Source: a virus
Strand: one strand, 5' to 3'
Virus record (IMG/VR): IMGVR_UViG_3300017763_000240
Location: 1 to 21,847 of that record
DNA length: 21,847 nucleotides
The notes beneath the pieces were generated by a model. The model did not search any database. It saw only the letters and a program-made list of their open reading frames with translations, and was not told the DNA's origin. Each line of letters opens with the position of its first letter. The stretch's first letter is position 1. The translations under genes and the position numbers were made by a program. Below, one piece after another: positions 7,799 to 14,272 of this stretch.

Positions 7799-9622
7799 TT
7801 AAAAGAATGAAGTGTTTGAAAGATTATTTAAAGCTTCTCGTCCTTGTGGAGTGTCATTAAAAAATTTAGATGCTTCATTTTCATCTTTTATGTTTCCTAT
7901 ACCAATGTAATTATCATTTCCATCATACACACTTCCATCTAATGACCCATAATTATCAGCTAAAACTCCAGATTCACCTTCGCCTCCTGCTGATAGTTGA
8001 ATGTATCTTTCTTTACCAAATCCTGATATCCATTTTCCATCAATAGCTTTGCTATTAGTTCCTGGTACTGCATCACCTTCGTATACATTCTTTTGAATTT
8101 GTGGTAAAAATCTTTCTATTGGGGTAAATTTAAACCCTGTTACTTTAATCATATGTGGCATTTCTTTAACACTTTTATCATTTAAACCACCTCCAGCAGG
8201 AATAGCAATTTCCCAAGGTGATTCCTGTGGTACACTATAATTAATTCCTTCTATAAATCCAACCTGTTCGAAAAACCATCCACCTACTGTTAAAGTTATT
8301 AAGTTGCCTCTCATATATCCTGTATTTGAATAATCAGGTGCTATTGATGAAGCTAAATAATTTAGTTTTTGATACATAGGAATTAGTTCATCTTTAGATT
8401 GAGCTACTACTGTCCAAGCCAAACTCACAGACCTATTAAATCCGCCATATCTATATAATTCTTCTCCTCTACCTACAAATTTATTACTGCTCCATTGTGA
8501 ACTATAGCTATCATCTAATGAATCTATAAAAGCTCTAAAATGAATATAAGTTTTGTATGAGGGATCATCATTATCAATAATTCCTATCCTAAATTTAACT
8601 AAATCATTTTTATCATCATCTTGAATTACTCCTGTTGATCTATATAAAGGTAAAGCTGTAATTTTGTCTAAAGGTTTAGATTTATTGTCCCCAGGAAGTA
8701 TTTTACCTTTTGAAAAATCTGATTTGTCTCCTCTTGCACCTGGGTTTCCTCTATTAGTTCTTTCATCAATATTTTGCCCTTTTCCTGTTTGATAAGATTT
8801 ATTTTTATCTACTCCAGGTAAATTTGAAATGTTAGTATTAGGGGGTGTTAAATTAATTCTAAAATCTTCAGTGATTTGTGGAACAAATTTGCTTGATGTT
8901 TTATCAATATATATTCCTTCTTTATTTTTTGGAATAGCTACGTTTGCACTTGCATACATAGCACCACTTTTATAATCATCTAATGCAATTCTAGTATTAG
9001 AAAATCTACCAATTTTTGTTTTTCCTACCCCTAATATAGATCCAGGTCCTCCACTATAGCTTAATAATTCTGAGGGGTTGTTTGATGGGATTAATAATTT
9101 TTCATTTCTTAGTCTTAATAATCTATTAGTAGCAGGATTTATAATTTCACTATTATTGTCTTTAGCAAAATTAATATATTGAGGTTGTACTAGAATACCT
9201 TTTTTGGCTAATAACCCTGTTGGGTCTATACCTTGTTTATTTAAATGAATTCCTAAAGCATTAACCCCAGATTGAAGTATTGTAGAAGTAGGTAAATAAA
9301 AACCGGCATTAAGGGCTATTGGACTTGCCTGTGTTCTTTGACTTGTTCTTGATAATAAAAGTTGCTTTCCTGTAAACAGTAAACCATTTAAAGATTTAGT
9401 ATCAAGGAACATTTTTGTTAATCTTGATACATCATCAATAGTTTTATTAATAACTAAAGAACCCCCCCTTAACAGAAAGTCTGGTCCTCCTGTTTTATTA
9501 AGATCACTTGCATCGGATGGTATAGATTTAGTTATATAAGGTTGTCCGCTATTGCCCCCTCCTAATCTATCTTTTCCAAATTTTAGTGATTTAAGATCTG
9601 TACTTAAATCTACTAATCCCAT
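7799..9622 (-). CDS. Baseplate protein, probable tail-tube initiator (gp48/gp54-like role)
   Basis: 607 aa. The N-terminal half (1-310) is Gly/Ser/Asn-rich with few motifs. The C-terminal half (about 320-510) is strand-rich and tube-protein-like: LVKFRIGIIDND, FRAFIDSLDDSYSSQW, a basic and aromatic RGEELYRYGGFNR, VSLAWTVVAQSKDELIPMYQ, then GNLITLTVGGWFFEQVGFIEGI. Such domains occur in baseplate proteins that cap the hub and nucleate tube polymerisation, the job of T4 gp48 and gp54. Its place directly after the tape measure and before the LysM and hub genes supports this. It is longer than T4 gp48 (364) or gp54 (320). The first codon at 9622 lies two bases after the 53-aa mini-gene. The baseplate role is confident; the specific T4 equivalent is not. 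Confidence 0.62.
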   Translation of the reverse strand: MGLVDLSTDLKSLKFGKDRLGGGNSGQPYITKSIPSDASDLNKTGGPDFLLRGGSLVINKTIDDVSRLTKMFLDTKSLNGLLFTGKQLLLSRTSQRTQASPIALNAGFYLPTSTILQSGVNALGIHLNKQGIDPTGLLAKKGILVQPQYINFAKDNNSEIINPATNRLLRLRNEKLLIPSNNPSELLSYSGGPGSILGVGKTKIGRFSNTRIALDDYKSGAMYASANVAIPKNKEGIYIDKTSSKFVPQITEDFRINLTPPNTNISNLPGVDKNKSYQTGKGQNIDERTNRGNPGARGDKSDFSKGKILPGDNKSKPLDKITALPLYRSTGVIQDDDKNDLVKFRIGIIDNDDPSYKTYIHFRAFIDSLDDSYSSQWSSNKFVGRGEELYRYGGFNRSVSLAWTVVAQSKDELIPMYQKLNYLASSIAPDYSNTGYMRGNLITLTVGGWFFEQVGFIEGINYSVPQESPWEIAIPAGGGLNDKSVKEMPHMIKVTGFKFTPIERFLPQIQKNVYEGDAVPGTNSKAIDGKWISGFGKERYIQLSAGGEGESGVLADNYGSLDGSVYDGNDNYIGIGNIKDENEASKFFNDTPQGREALNNLSNTSFF

Positions 9623-9624
9623 AT

Positions 9625-9786
9625 TTAATTAGGTTTATTATCTTCGTACTTTTCAGGAGTATTACCGCTTAACCCTAAATTAGATTCTACGGGTATTACT
9701 TCATCTTTCTGAGTTTGTGGTGGTGTTGCTCCATTTCCTATTGAAAATTTTGAACCAAGTCGTTGTAATTTATTTAAAATGCTCAT
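9625..9786 (-). CDS. 53-aa mini-gene at the head of the baseplate operon
   Basis: A short frame starts at ATG 9786 (MSILNKLQRLGSKFSIGNGA) and ends in YEDNKPN with TAA at 9627-9625. It is accepted as a gene because it fills the gap between tape measure and baseplate genes, ends two bases before the 607-aa gene, and its ATG lies 14 bases downstream of an exact copy of the ATATTTATAA motif. A short amphipathic basic helix (2-14) is followed by a polar, Pro/Thr/Glu-rich, probably disordered tail. No domain is recognisable. It may be a small baseplate part or a leader that couples translation into the baseplate operon. Confidence 0.6.
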   Translation of the reverse strand: MSILNKLQRLGSKFSIGNGATPPQTQKDEVIPVESNLGLSGNTPEKYEDNKPN

Positions 9787-9800
9787 AATTAATTGTTTTA

Positions 9801-9810
9801 TTATAAATAT
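9801..9810 (-). promoter_or_regulatory. Late-promoter-like motif ahead of the baseplate operon
   Basis: The minus strand reads ATATTTATAA followed by TAAAA, 14 bases before the ATG of the 53-aa gene. It is one of eight exact copies found near virion genes in this window. Position and repetition suggest a phage late promoter; the function is inferred. Confidence 0.55.
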
Positions 9811-9814
9811 CTAA

Positions 9815-12241
9815 TTAAGGGGAAACTTCATAAGTATTCATTGATATGGCAGTTCCCATTTTTTCTGCATCAAGTGATACTGTCCCTTGTGTAGTTAAAA
9901 TTTGGTTAAGTAAGGCATTAGTTTGTGCTTGAAGTTCTTCTAATCTTTTACTAGTAGAATTCCCACCAGATAAGGCTGCAGCCGCTCCTGGTGCTGCTAC
10001 TATATCATCATTAGGTGAAAGTTCAAATAAACCACCTTCTCTGGTGGATACCATTGTTTTTCCACCTCCTGCTTGTGACATTAAATCCCCCGCTTTTTGG
10101 GATTTTACTTTAGAAGTTCCCATTGCAATAGCTCCTATTAAAGCACTTACACCTGCTATTGCAAACCCAATACCTAATGGACCAAATTTAGCATTTTCAC
10201 CAAACATTTTTGCAATGGCTTGTATTACAGTTTGTATGGCAATAAAAGCACTTACAGCTTTCATCCCAACTAAAACTCCAATTAACGCCCCCGCTAATAT
10301 TTTTGATTCAGCTAATCCTTTAACTATACCAGTAATAAAAGCAAATACAGGTTCTAATGTGATAGCTACTTTCATAAATGCATCATTAATTTTTTCTGAT
10401 GCTTCATGAAATTGTGTAGCTAATCCCGCTTGATGTTTTAAATCGTCTATTGATTTTTCAGCTAATTCTTTTTTTATTTCTTCTTGAGATAATCCTTTAG
10501 CTTCTAATTCATTAATTTGTTTTTCTCTTATAGCATATTCTTCACCTGAAAGATTACCTATTTGTTCTTGTACAAATAATGTTTTTGCTAATTGTTCTCT
10601 AGTCATTCCTACTGATTCAGCTAATGCCTGTTGTTGTAGGAAGTTTAACTCATTAAAATCTTGTTGGTTTTCTAATTGTTTATTTATTTCAGTTGCAACC
10701 CCTGCTAAATCATTATTTAATGCAAATTGTCTTGCTTTTTCTAAATTAATATTTCTACCTAATAATAATTCAGCTTCTAATTCTTTTTCTATTGATGATT
10801 CAAAATTTAATAAAGATTCAGCTATACCAGCTACATCACCTAATTCCATCCCTAAAGATTTAGCGGTAGCAACAGCATCCGCTATTAATGCTGGGTTTTT
10901 ACCAAATGACATTGTAATTGCTGCTGATACTTTATCTATATCTTTTAATAGTTCTTTTTCATTAAGAACTGCTTTATTTTGGGTAGCTGTAAGTTTAACT
11001 TGAGCCATAAATTCCCCAGTCATTTCTTCAAGATTTCCTCCTGTAGCCAAAGCTAATGAATTTATACCCATTAACTCCTCACTAGTAAAACCAGCAGCAT
11101 TTTGTAATTTTACAAAAGTTTTTAAATTTTCATTATTTAATTTAACTGATGTTCCTAATGCTTTATTTATATCTAGGTTAGCTTTAATTAAAGACTTAGT
11201 ATTTACTTTATAATCTTCAGATTGAATAGCAGCATTATTTAATTCTTTTACAAAACCTTGTGCTTCCGAAACACTCATATTCATGCCCCGAGCTATATCT
11301 TCAATTCCCTTATCTGCATTTTTAATAGCACTAACAAATTTACTTGTTAGAGTACCAACAACCGCCATTGGGTCTACTAAATTTTTAGCTAAATTAGCAC
11401 CTAATGTAGCTGTACCCGCTGATAAAACCTTCATTTGACCCACAAAACCTGTGGCTTCCTTTCCACCTTTAGTAACCTCCTTGGCTACTTTTCTCATTTC
11501 TTTTTGAGCTTCATCTAAACCTAGTCTACCAGCTAAACCGCCAAGCCCCATTTTATCTAAAGCTTTGCCAACTCCTTTAATAGCGGCCCCTCCTAATCCT
11601 AGAGCATCATCAATTTTTTCCTCTTCAGCTAACCTTTGTTTAGCTATTCTAACTAAATCTGCAGATAGACCTTTTCCCTCCTCCATTTCGGCATTACCCG
11701 CCCTTAAGGAATTATTAATTAATACTAGTTCATCTCTGTTCTTTTTTTTCTGAGCTAGTTCTTTGTTTGAATTTCCTAAAGATTTATTTTGTTCAATTAA
11801 TTCTTGTTTACGTTGTTCAAGAATACTTTGATTATCTTTTAACTCTTGTTTCTTTTTACCTAATTTTGTAACTAAACTATTTAAGTCTTTAGTACTAAGT
11901 TCCGCTATGCCTGCTTGATCATTTCTTAATGTCGTAGCAATTTTACTAATATCACTAAAAGTTTTTTTATTGGTATTTAAAGCATTATTAGACTTAGATA
12001 TTTCCTGAACTGTAAGTTTAAAAGCAGAGACAATGTTATCCAATTCTGAATTCATTTCCTCTAATTGCTTGGTCACATCATTAAGACCAGCATTTAATTG
12101 ACCAACAGTTTCGTCAAAATCTTTAGCTTTACTTATATCAAAATTTCTAAAGGGATCTGTTTTGCCCAATTGAGTATAAGAAGAATTTATCTTATCTAAA
12201 AGGGATTGTGCTTGTTTTAATTGATCAGGATTAAGAGCCAT
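9815..12241 (-). CDS. 29: Tail tape measure protein
   Basis: 808 aa. Such proteins fill the tail tube during assembly, set tail length and may take part in DNA delivery. The N-terminal half (about 1-215) is almost all helical and coiled-coil-like, rich in Lys, Glu, Gln and Asn. A Gly-rich link (about 220-245, LGGLAGRLG) follows, then more long helices. A strongly hydrophobic region at about 625-725 (ALIGVLVGMKAVSAFIAI; IGFAIAGVSALIGAI) is typical of tape measures and could enter a membrane. The C-terminus has a coiled-coil LEELQAQTNALLNQILTTQG and ends in TVSLDAEKMGTAISM, a pattern seen at the ends of other phage tape measures. It follows the gp26-like/chaperone pair, the usual position for a tape measure, and has its own upstream motif and preceding terminator. 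It is longer than T4 gp29 (590 aa). Confidence 0.85.
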   Translation of the reverse strand: MALNPDQLKQAQSLLDKINSSYTQLGKTDPFRNFDISKAKDFDETVGQLNAGLNDVTKQLEEMNSELDNIVSAFKLTVQEISKSNNALNTNKKTFSDISKIATTLRNDQAGIAELSTKDLNSLVTKLGKKKQELKDNQSILEQRKQELIEQNKSLGNSNKELAQKKKNRDELVLINNSLRAGNAEMEEGKGLSADLVRIAKQRLAEEEKIDDALGLGGAAIKGVGKALDKMGLGGLAGRLGLDEAQKEMRKVAKEVTKGGKEATGFVGQMKVLSAGTATLGANLAKNLVDPMAVVGTLTSKFVSAIKNADKGIEDIARGMNMSVSEAQGFVKELNNAAIQSEDYKVNTKSLIKANLDINKALGTSVKLNNENLKTFVKLQNAAGFTSEELMGINSLALATGGNLEEMTGEFMAQVKLTATQNKAVLNEKELLKDIDKVSAAITMSFGKNPALIADAVATAKSLGMELGDVAGIAESLLNFESSIEKELEAELLLGRNINLEKARQFALNNDLAGVATEINKQLENQQDFNELNFLQQQALAESVGMTREQLAKTLFVQEQIGNLSGEEYAIREKQINELEAKGLSQEEIKKELAEKSIDDLKHQAGLATQFHEASEKINDAFMKVAITLEPVFAFITGIVKGLAESKILAGALIGVLVGMKAVSAFIAIQTVIQAIAKMFGENAKFGPLGIGFAIAGVSALIGAIAMGTSKVKSQKAGDLMSQAGGGKTMVSTREGGLFELSPNDDIVAAPGAAAALSGGNSTSKRLEELQAQTNALLNQILTTQGTVSLDAEKMGTAISMNTYEVSP

Positions 12242-12262
12242 ATAGAATTATCTATTTATATG

Positions 12263-12272
12263 TTATAAATAT
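12263..12272 (-). promoter_or_regulatory. Late-promoter-like motif ahead of the tape measure gene
   Basis: An exact ATATTTATAA on the minus strand, 21 bases before the tape measure ATG and directly after a hairpin terminator. A T4-late-type octamer TATAAATA also occurs on the minus strand at 12260-12253, 11 bases before the same ATG, so which element drives transcription is unclear. Confidence 0.55.
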
Positions 12273-12273
12273 T

Positions 12274-12302
12274 AAAAAGAGCAACTATTTATAGCTGCTC
12301 TT
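12274..12302 (-). terminator. Hairpin terminator overlapping the stop of the chaperone-like frame
   Basis: The minus strand reads AAGAGCA, G, CTA, loop TAAA, TAG, T, TGCTCTT, and the T run continues to five. That is a 7-bp stem, one mismatch and a 3-bp upper stem. The TAG of the upper stem is the stop codon of the 95-codon frame (12287-12285). It separates the chaperone unit from the tape measure unit. The short T run makes it weaker than the other two terminators here. Confidence 0.6.
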
Positions 12303-12572
12303 CCCTTTATATGGTTTTGATGCTTTAGCAAATTCAGGTACATTTACCTTTCCATCTGTGCTAATCATTGTTTTTTGATTTTTTCCAGTTTTCGCATCTT
12401 CATGTGCTTTTGCTTCCTTTTTAAAATATCTTTCTATTTCTTTAAAAGTAAATCTTCTTAACCAAATGGGCATATTATATAAAGTGTAATAATCATACCC
12501 CCCTTTTCCATGAAATACTATTTCATGTAATTCTTTAAATAAATTTACTCTAATTTGAGAACTATTCTCCAA
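12285..12572 (-). CDS. Tail assembly chaperone-like frame, probably expressed by frameshift from the gp26-like gene
   Basis: 95 codons from TTG (12572) to TAG. The frame has no ATG before residue 35, which lies inside its most conserved-looking stretch (GGYDYYTLYNMPIWLRRF, about 24-41). The frame is also open upstream of the TTG to a TAG at 12599-12597, and overlaps the end of the gp26-like gene. The Y-N-M/L-P-x-x-L-R-x-F pattern resembles small helical proteins next to tape measures in other T4-type phages, which I take to be tail assembly chaperones that hold the tape measure before tube assembly. A Lys-rich tail follows (about 42-95). Two readings are possible: reinitiation at TTG, or a +1 frameshift on the T7 run at 12588-12582 producing a fusion of about 334 aa. 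I favour the frameshift. Confidence 0.68.
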   Translation of the reverse strand: MENSSQIRVNLFKELHEIVFHGKGGYDYYTLYNMPIWLRRFTFKEIERYFKKEAKAHEDAKTGKNQKTMISTDGKVNVPEFAKASKPYKGKSSYK

Positions 12573-13290
12573 AGTCAGGCCAAAAAAAGTCGAGCCCTAT
12601 AGGCACACTTACCTCCTCTCCACTGTCCGTAGATACAGTTAAATTTACGTCTGGTTGTGTCTTTTTTATATGGTCTCTAAATGCCCTAGAATCTCTAGCT
12701 AATAGTTGATTATCTACAAATTCTCTGATTGTTTTTGATTCATTATCACCCCCTACAGAAGTAATAATATATTTTAATCTTGTTGTAAGTGTTGGTGAAT
12801 TATTCGGGTTTATTTTTTTAAGACCCTCTAATTCTCTTTCAATTTTTCTTTCATCACTACCATTTAAAATTTTATAAGTAATTTCAGTGTTAGTAGTTGG
12901 AAGAGTATAACTAAATTCATTTACACCAGGGGTAGCATGTTCAAATGGATTATTTTCTAATTGAGTTAAATCAATATTTTCTTTTTTACCATTATATGTT
13001 ATTTGATATTCTTTTCCATATCCTAAAATACGGGTAGCTATTAAAATTGCATTTTTATCACCAACTACTAAATCATTAATTTTGATTTTTTTATCTATAA
13101 TAACAGACTCTAATAATTTATCTAGTACAACACCTTTTGTAATATATGATTGATTAGATAGAATATCTTCTTCTTTTGCAGTCATATATTTTACTTCAAC
13201 TTTACCGCTTGAAAGAACATGATCTGTAGAGTATAATAATCCTTTAGATGGTAATTCTACTTCTTCGGTTGGGAATTTAAATTCGGCCAT
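12562..13290 (-). CDS. 26: gp26-like baseplate hub / tail assembly protein
   Basis: 242 aa. It begins with FKFPTEEVELPSKGLLY (4-20), then VEVKYMTAKEEDILSN and a helix-rich region (LDKLLESVIIDKKIKINDLV; AILIATRILGYGKEYQI) typical of the gp26-like T4 baseplate protein family, which has relatives across T4-type phages. T4 gp26 is 208 aa. The C-terminus SVPIGLDFFWPDFGE holds a run of seven T at the two Phe codons (F235, F236), which is the candidate frameshift site into the downstream frame. The protein lies directly before the tape measure, like the shorter member of a lambda G/GT-type chaperone pair. The ATG at 13290 has no Shine-Dalgarno sequence; a degenerate late-type motif lies about 30 bases upstream (13330-13321). 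Confidence 0.7.
   Translation of the reverse strand: MAEFKFPTEEVELPSKGLLYSTDHVLSSGKVEVKYMTAKEEDILSNQSYITKGVVLDKLLESVIIDKKIKINDLVVGDKNAILIATRILGYGKEYQITYNGKKENIDLTQLENNPFEHATPGVNEFSYTLPTTNTEITYKILNGSDERKIERELEGLKKINPNNSPTLTTRLKYIITSVGGDNESKTIREFVDNQLLARDSRAFRDHIKKTQPDVNLTVSTDSGEEVSVPIGLDFFWPDFGE
12582..12588 (-). promoter_or_regulatory. Candidate programmed +1 frameshift site
   Basis: The minus-strand codons GAC TTT TTT TGG (D234-F235-F236-W237) contain seven consecutive T. After the second TTT, the Phe tRNA can slip one base forward and keep perfect pairing, and the next codon becomes GGC in the frame of the 95-codon protein. That frame is open from 12596 onwards, so the product is continuous. 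A weak hairpin GAGAA-TAG-TTCTC, with the zero-frame stop in its loop, lies just downstream (12569-12557). A -1 slip would not reach this frame. Confidence 0.5.
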
Positions 13291-13363
13291 AATCTTTATT
13301 TAATTAAAACTTTTTTATCATTAATAAATACTAAAAAGGAAAGTTCTTAAAACGGGTTAGTAA

Positions 13364-13633
13364 TTATTTATTTATTTTATTTTCAAACTTATCAAATCTT
13401 GAATCCATTTGTCTATAAATTTCATCAACTTGATTTTGGTATTCTAATCGTAAATCATTAATATTACTATTAAAATCTTTACCGATTTCATCTATAGCTA
13501 AATAAGCATTATCTACAGATTGGTTAACATCTCTAACTTTGGTTTTTACCTTAAACACTCCTATCGAAGCATACCCTACTAAGAATATACCTACTGTGGA
13601 TAGGACACCTAACATAAATTCTAAATTTTCCAT
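13364..13633 (-). CDS. Small membrane-anchored coiled-coil protein
   Basis: 89 aa. There is one hydrophobic segment at about residues 6-27 (FMLGVLSTVGIFLVGYASIGVF), followed by a charged helical region (28-89) with heptad-like spacing (VRDVNQSVDNAYLAIDEIG; YRQMDSRFDKFENKINK). It looks like a single-pass membrane protein with a cytoplasmic coiled coil; the positive residues after the segment (KVKTKVR) suggest that side faces the cytoplasm. It lies between the tube terminator and the gp26-like gene, so it is in the tail region but is not an obvious virion part. I do not recognise a family. It could be an assembly or lysis accessory protein. The short hydrophobic N-terminus makes a periplasmic or spanin role unlikely but not excluded. 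Confidence 0.68.
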   Translation of the reverse strand: MENLEFMLGVLSTVGIFLVGYASIGVFKVKTKVRDVNQSVDNAYLAIDEIGKDFNSNINDLRLEYQNQVDEIYRQMDSRFDKFENKINK

Positions 13634-13688
13634 ATCTTATTATTTTTAAATGTCAAAGAACTATTCCTTTTAGTATTGACACCAATAT

Positions 13689-13714
13689 AAAAAAAAAGCT
13701 TGGCAAAGCCAAGC
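13689..13714 (-). terminator. Rho-independent terminator after the tail tube gene
   Basis: On the minus strand a perfect 7-bp stem GCTTGGC / GCCAAGC with a TTT loop is followed by nine T. It sits 28 bases past the tail tube stop codon. The plus strand also has a shorter T run after the stem, so it could act in both directions, but there is no plus-strand gene here. Confidence 0.88.
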
Positions 13715-13741
13715 AATTTTTTAAAATAAAAGGTAGGGTGT

Positions 13742-14230
13742 TTAGAAATTTAATACACAATAATCTGGTTGTACAGTCATTGTAATTTCTTGAGCAGCAT
13801 CTGCATTATCCCAATTATAATCTCCAAATGAAGCTTCTGTAATCATAGCTCCTTTAATAACCCATTCAGAAACTACATCACCTACAGGACCTAAAACATT
13901 AAATGTTAAGTCTTTTTTATAGAAATCGGAATATCCATCTCTACCTGTTACTGATTCATGGTGTAATCTTACCCATTCCATTATAGCTTGGGCACCTGAT
14001 GGGGTAATTGGATCAAATAGTGTAAATGAAACTGTGTTCCATACAGTTTTACCTTTTACGTAACGTTGTACGTTTATATGGTTAAGTGCTACACTACCTT
14101 GAGTTAATGATACAGCTCCAACACCTTTTACCATATACGACGGAAATCCGTCCATATACATGATAAACCTATTTTGCTGCTTGGGTTCAAACGCTGTGAA
14201 AAATATTTCGTTAGGATCTAATACTGCCAT
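13742..14230 (-). CDS. 19: Tail tube protein (gp19)
   Basis: 162 aa, almost the same length as T4 gp19 (163). It polymerises as stacked hexameric rings to form the inner tail tube, inside the sheath encoded just upstream. Features include N-terminal NRFIMYMDGFPSYMVKGVGA (20-39), strand-rich KTVWNTVSFTLFDPITPSGA, a helix MEWVRLHHESVTGR, and a C-terminal WVIKGAMITEASFGDYNWDN with ITMTVQPDYCVL. The 'xxG.xPTEASFGDLDW' type ending is common in phage tail tubes, where it forms part of the inner barrel. It has its own late-type motif 17 bases before the ATG and a strong terminator behind it, so it can be made as a short abundant transcript, as expected for a high-copy protein. Confidence 0.88.
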   Translation of the reverse strand: MAVLDPNEIFFTAFEPKQQNRFIMYMDGFPSYMVKGVGAVSLTQGSVALNHINVQRYVKGKTVWNTVSFTLFDPITPSGAQAIMEWVRLHHESVTGRDGYSDFYKKDLTFNVLGPVGDVVSEWVIKGAMITEASFGDYNWDNADAAQEITMTVQPDYCVLNF

Positions 14231-14247
14231 TGTATGTTTTTATTTTA

Positions 14248-14257
14248 TTATAAATAT
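14248..14257 (-). promoter_or_regulatory. Late-promoter-like motif ahead of the tail tube gene
   Basis: An exact ATATTTATAA followed by TAAAA on the minus strand, 17 bases before the tail tube ATG. It lies in the 42-base gap after the sheath stop codon. Confidence 0.58.
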
Positions 14258-14272
14258 TCTATTTTTTAATTT

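Noticed and set aside
10044-10409. Plus-strand 121-codon frame opposite the tape measure
   Set aside because: Ala/Pro/Ile-rich product of reading Gly/Ala/Ile codons backwards; no independent support.
11565-11753. Plus-strand frame opposite the tape measure
   Set aside because: Antisense shadow ending in a Phe run from the Lys codons of the coiled coil.
12582-12588. Standard -1 slippery heptamer in the T run
   Set aside because: With zero-frame codons GAC TTT TTT the heptamer would be C-TTT-TTT, a poor -1 site, and a -1 slip does not reach the open downstream frame; only +1 (or -2) does.
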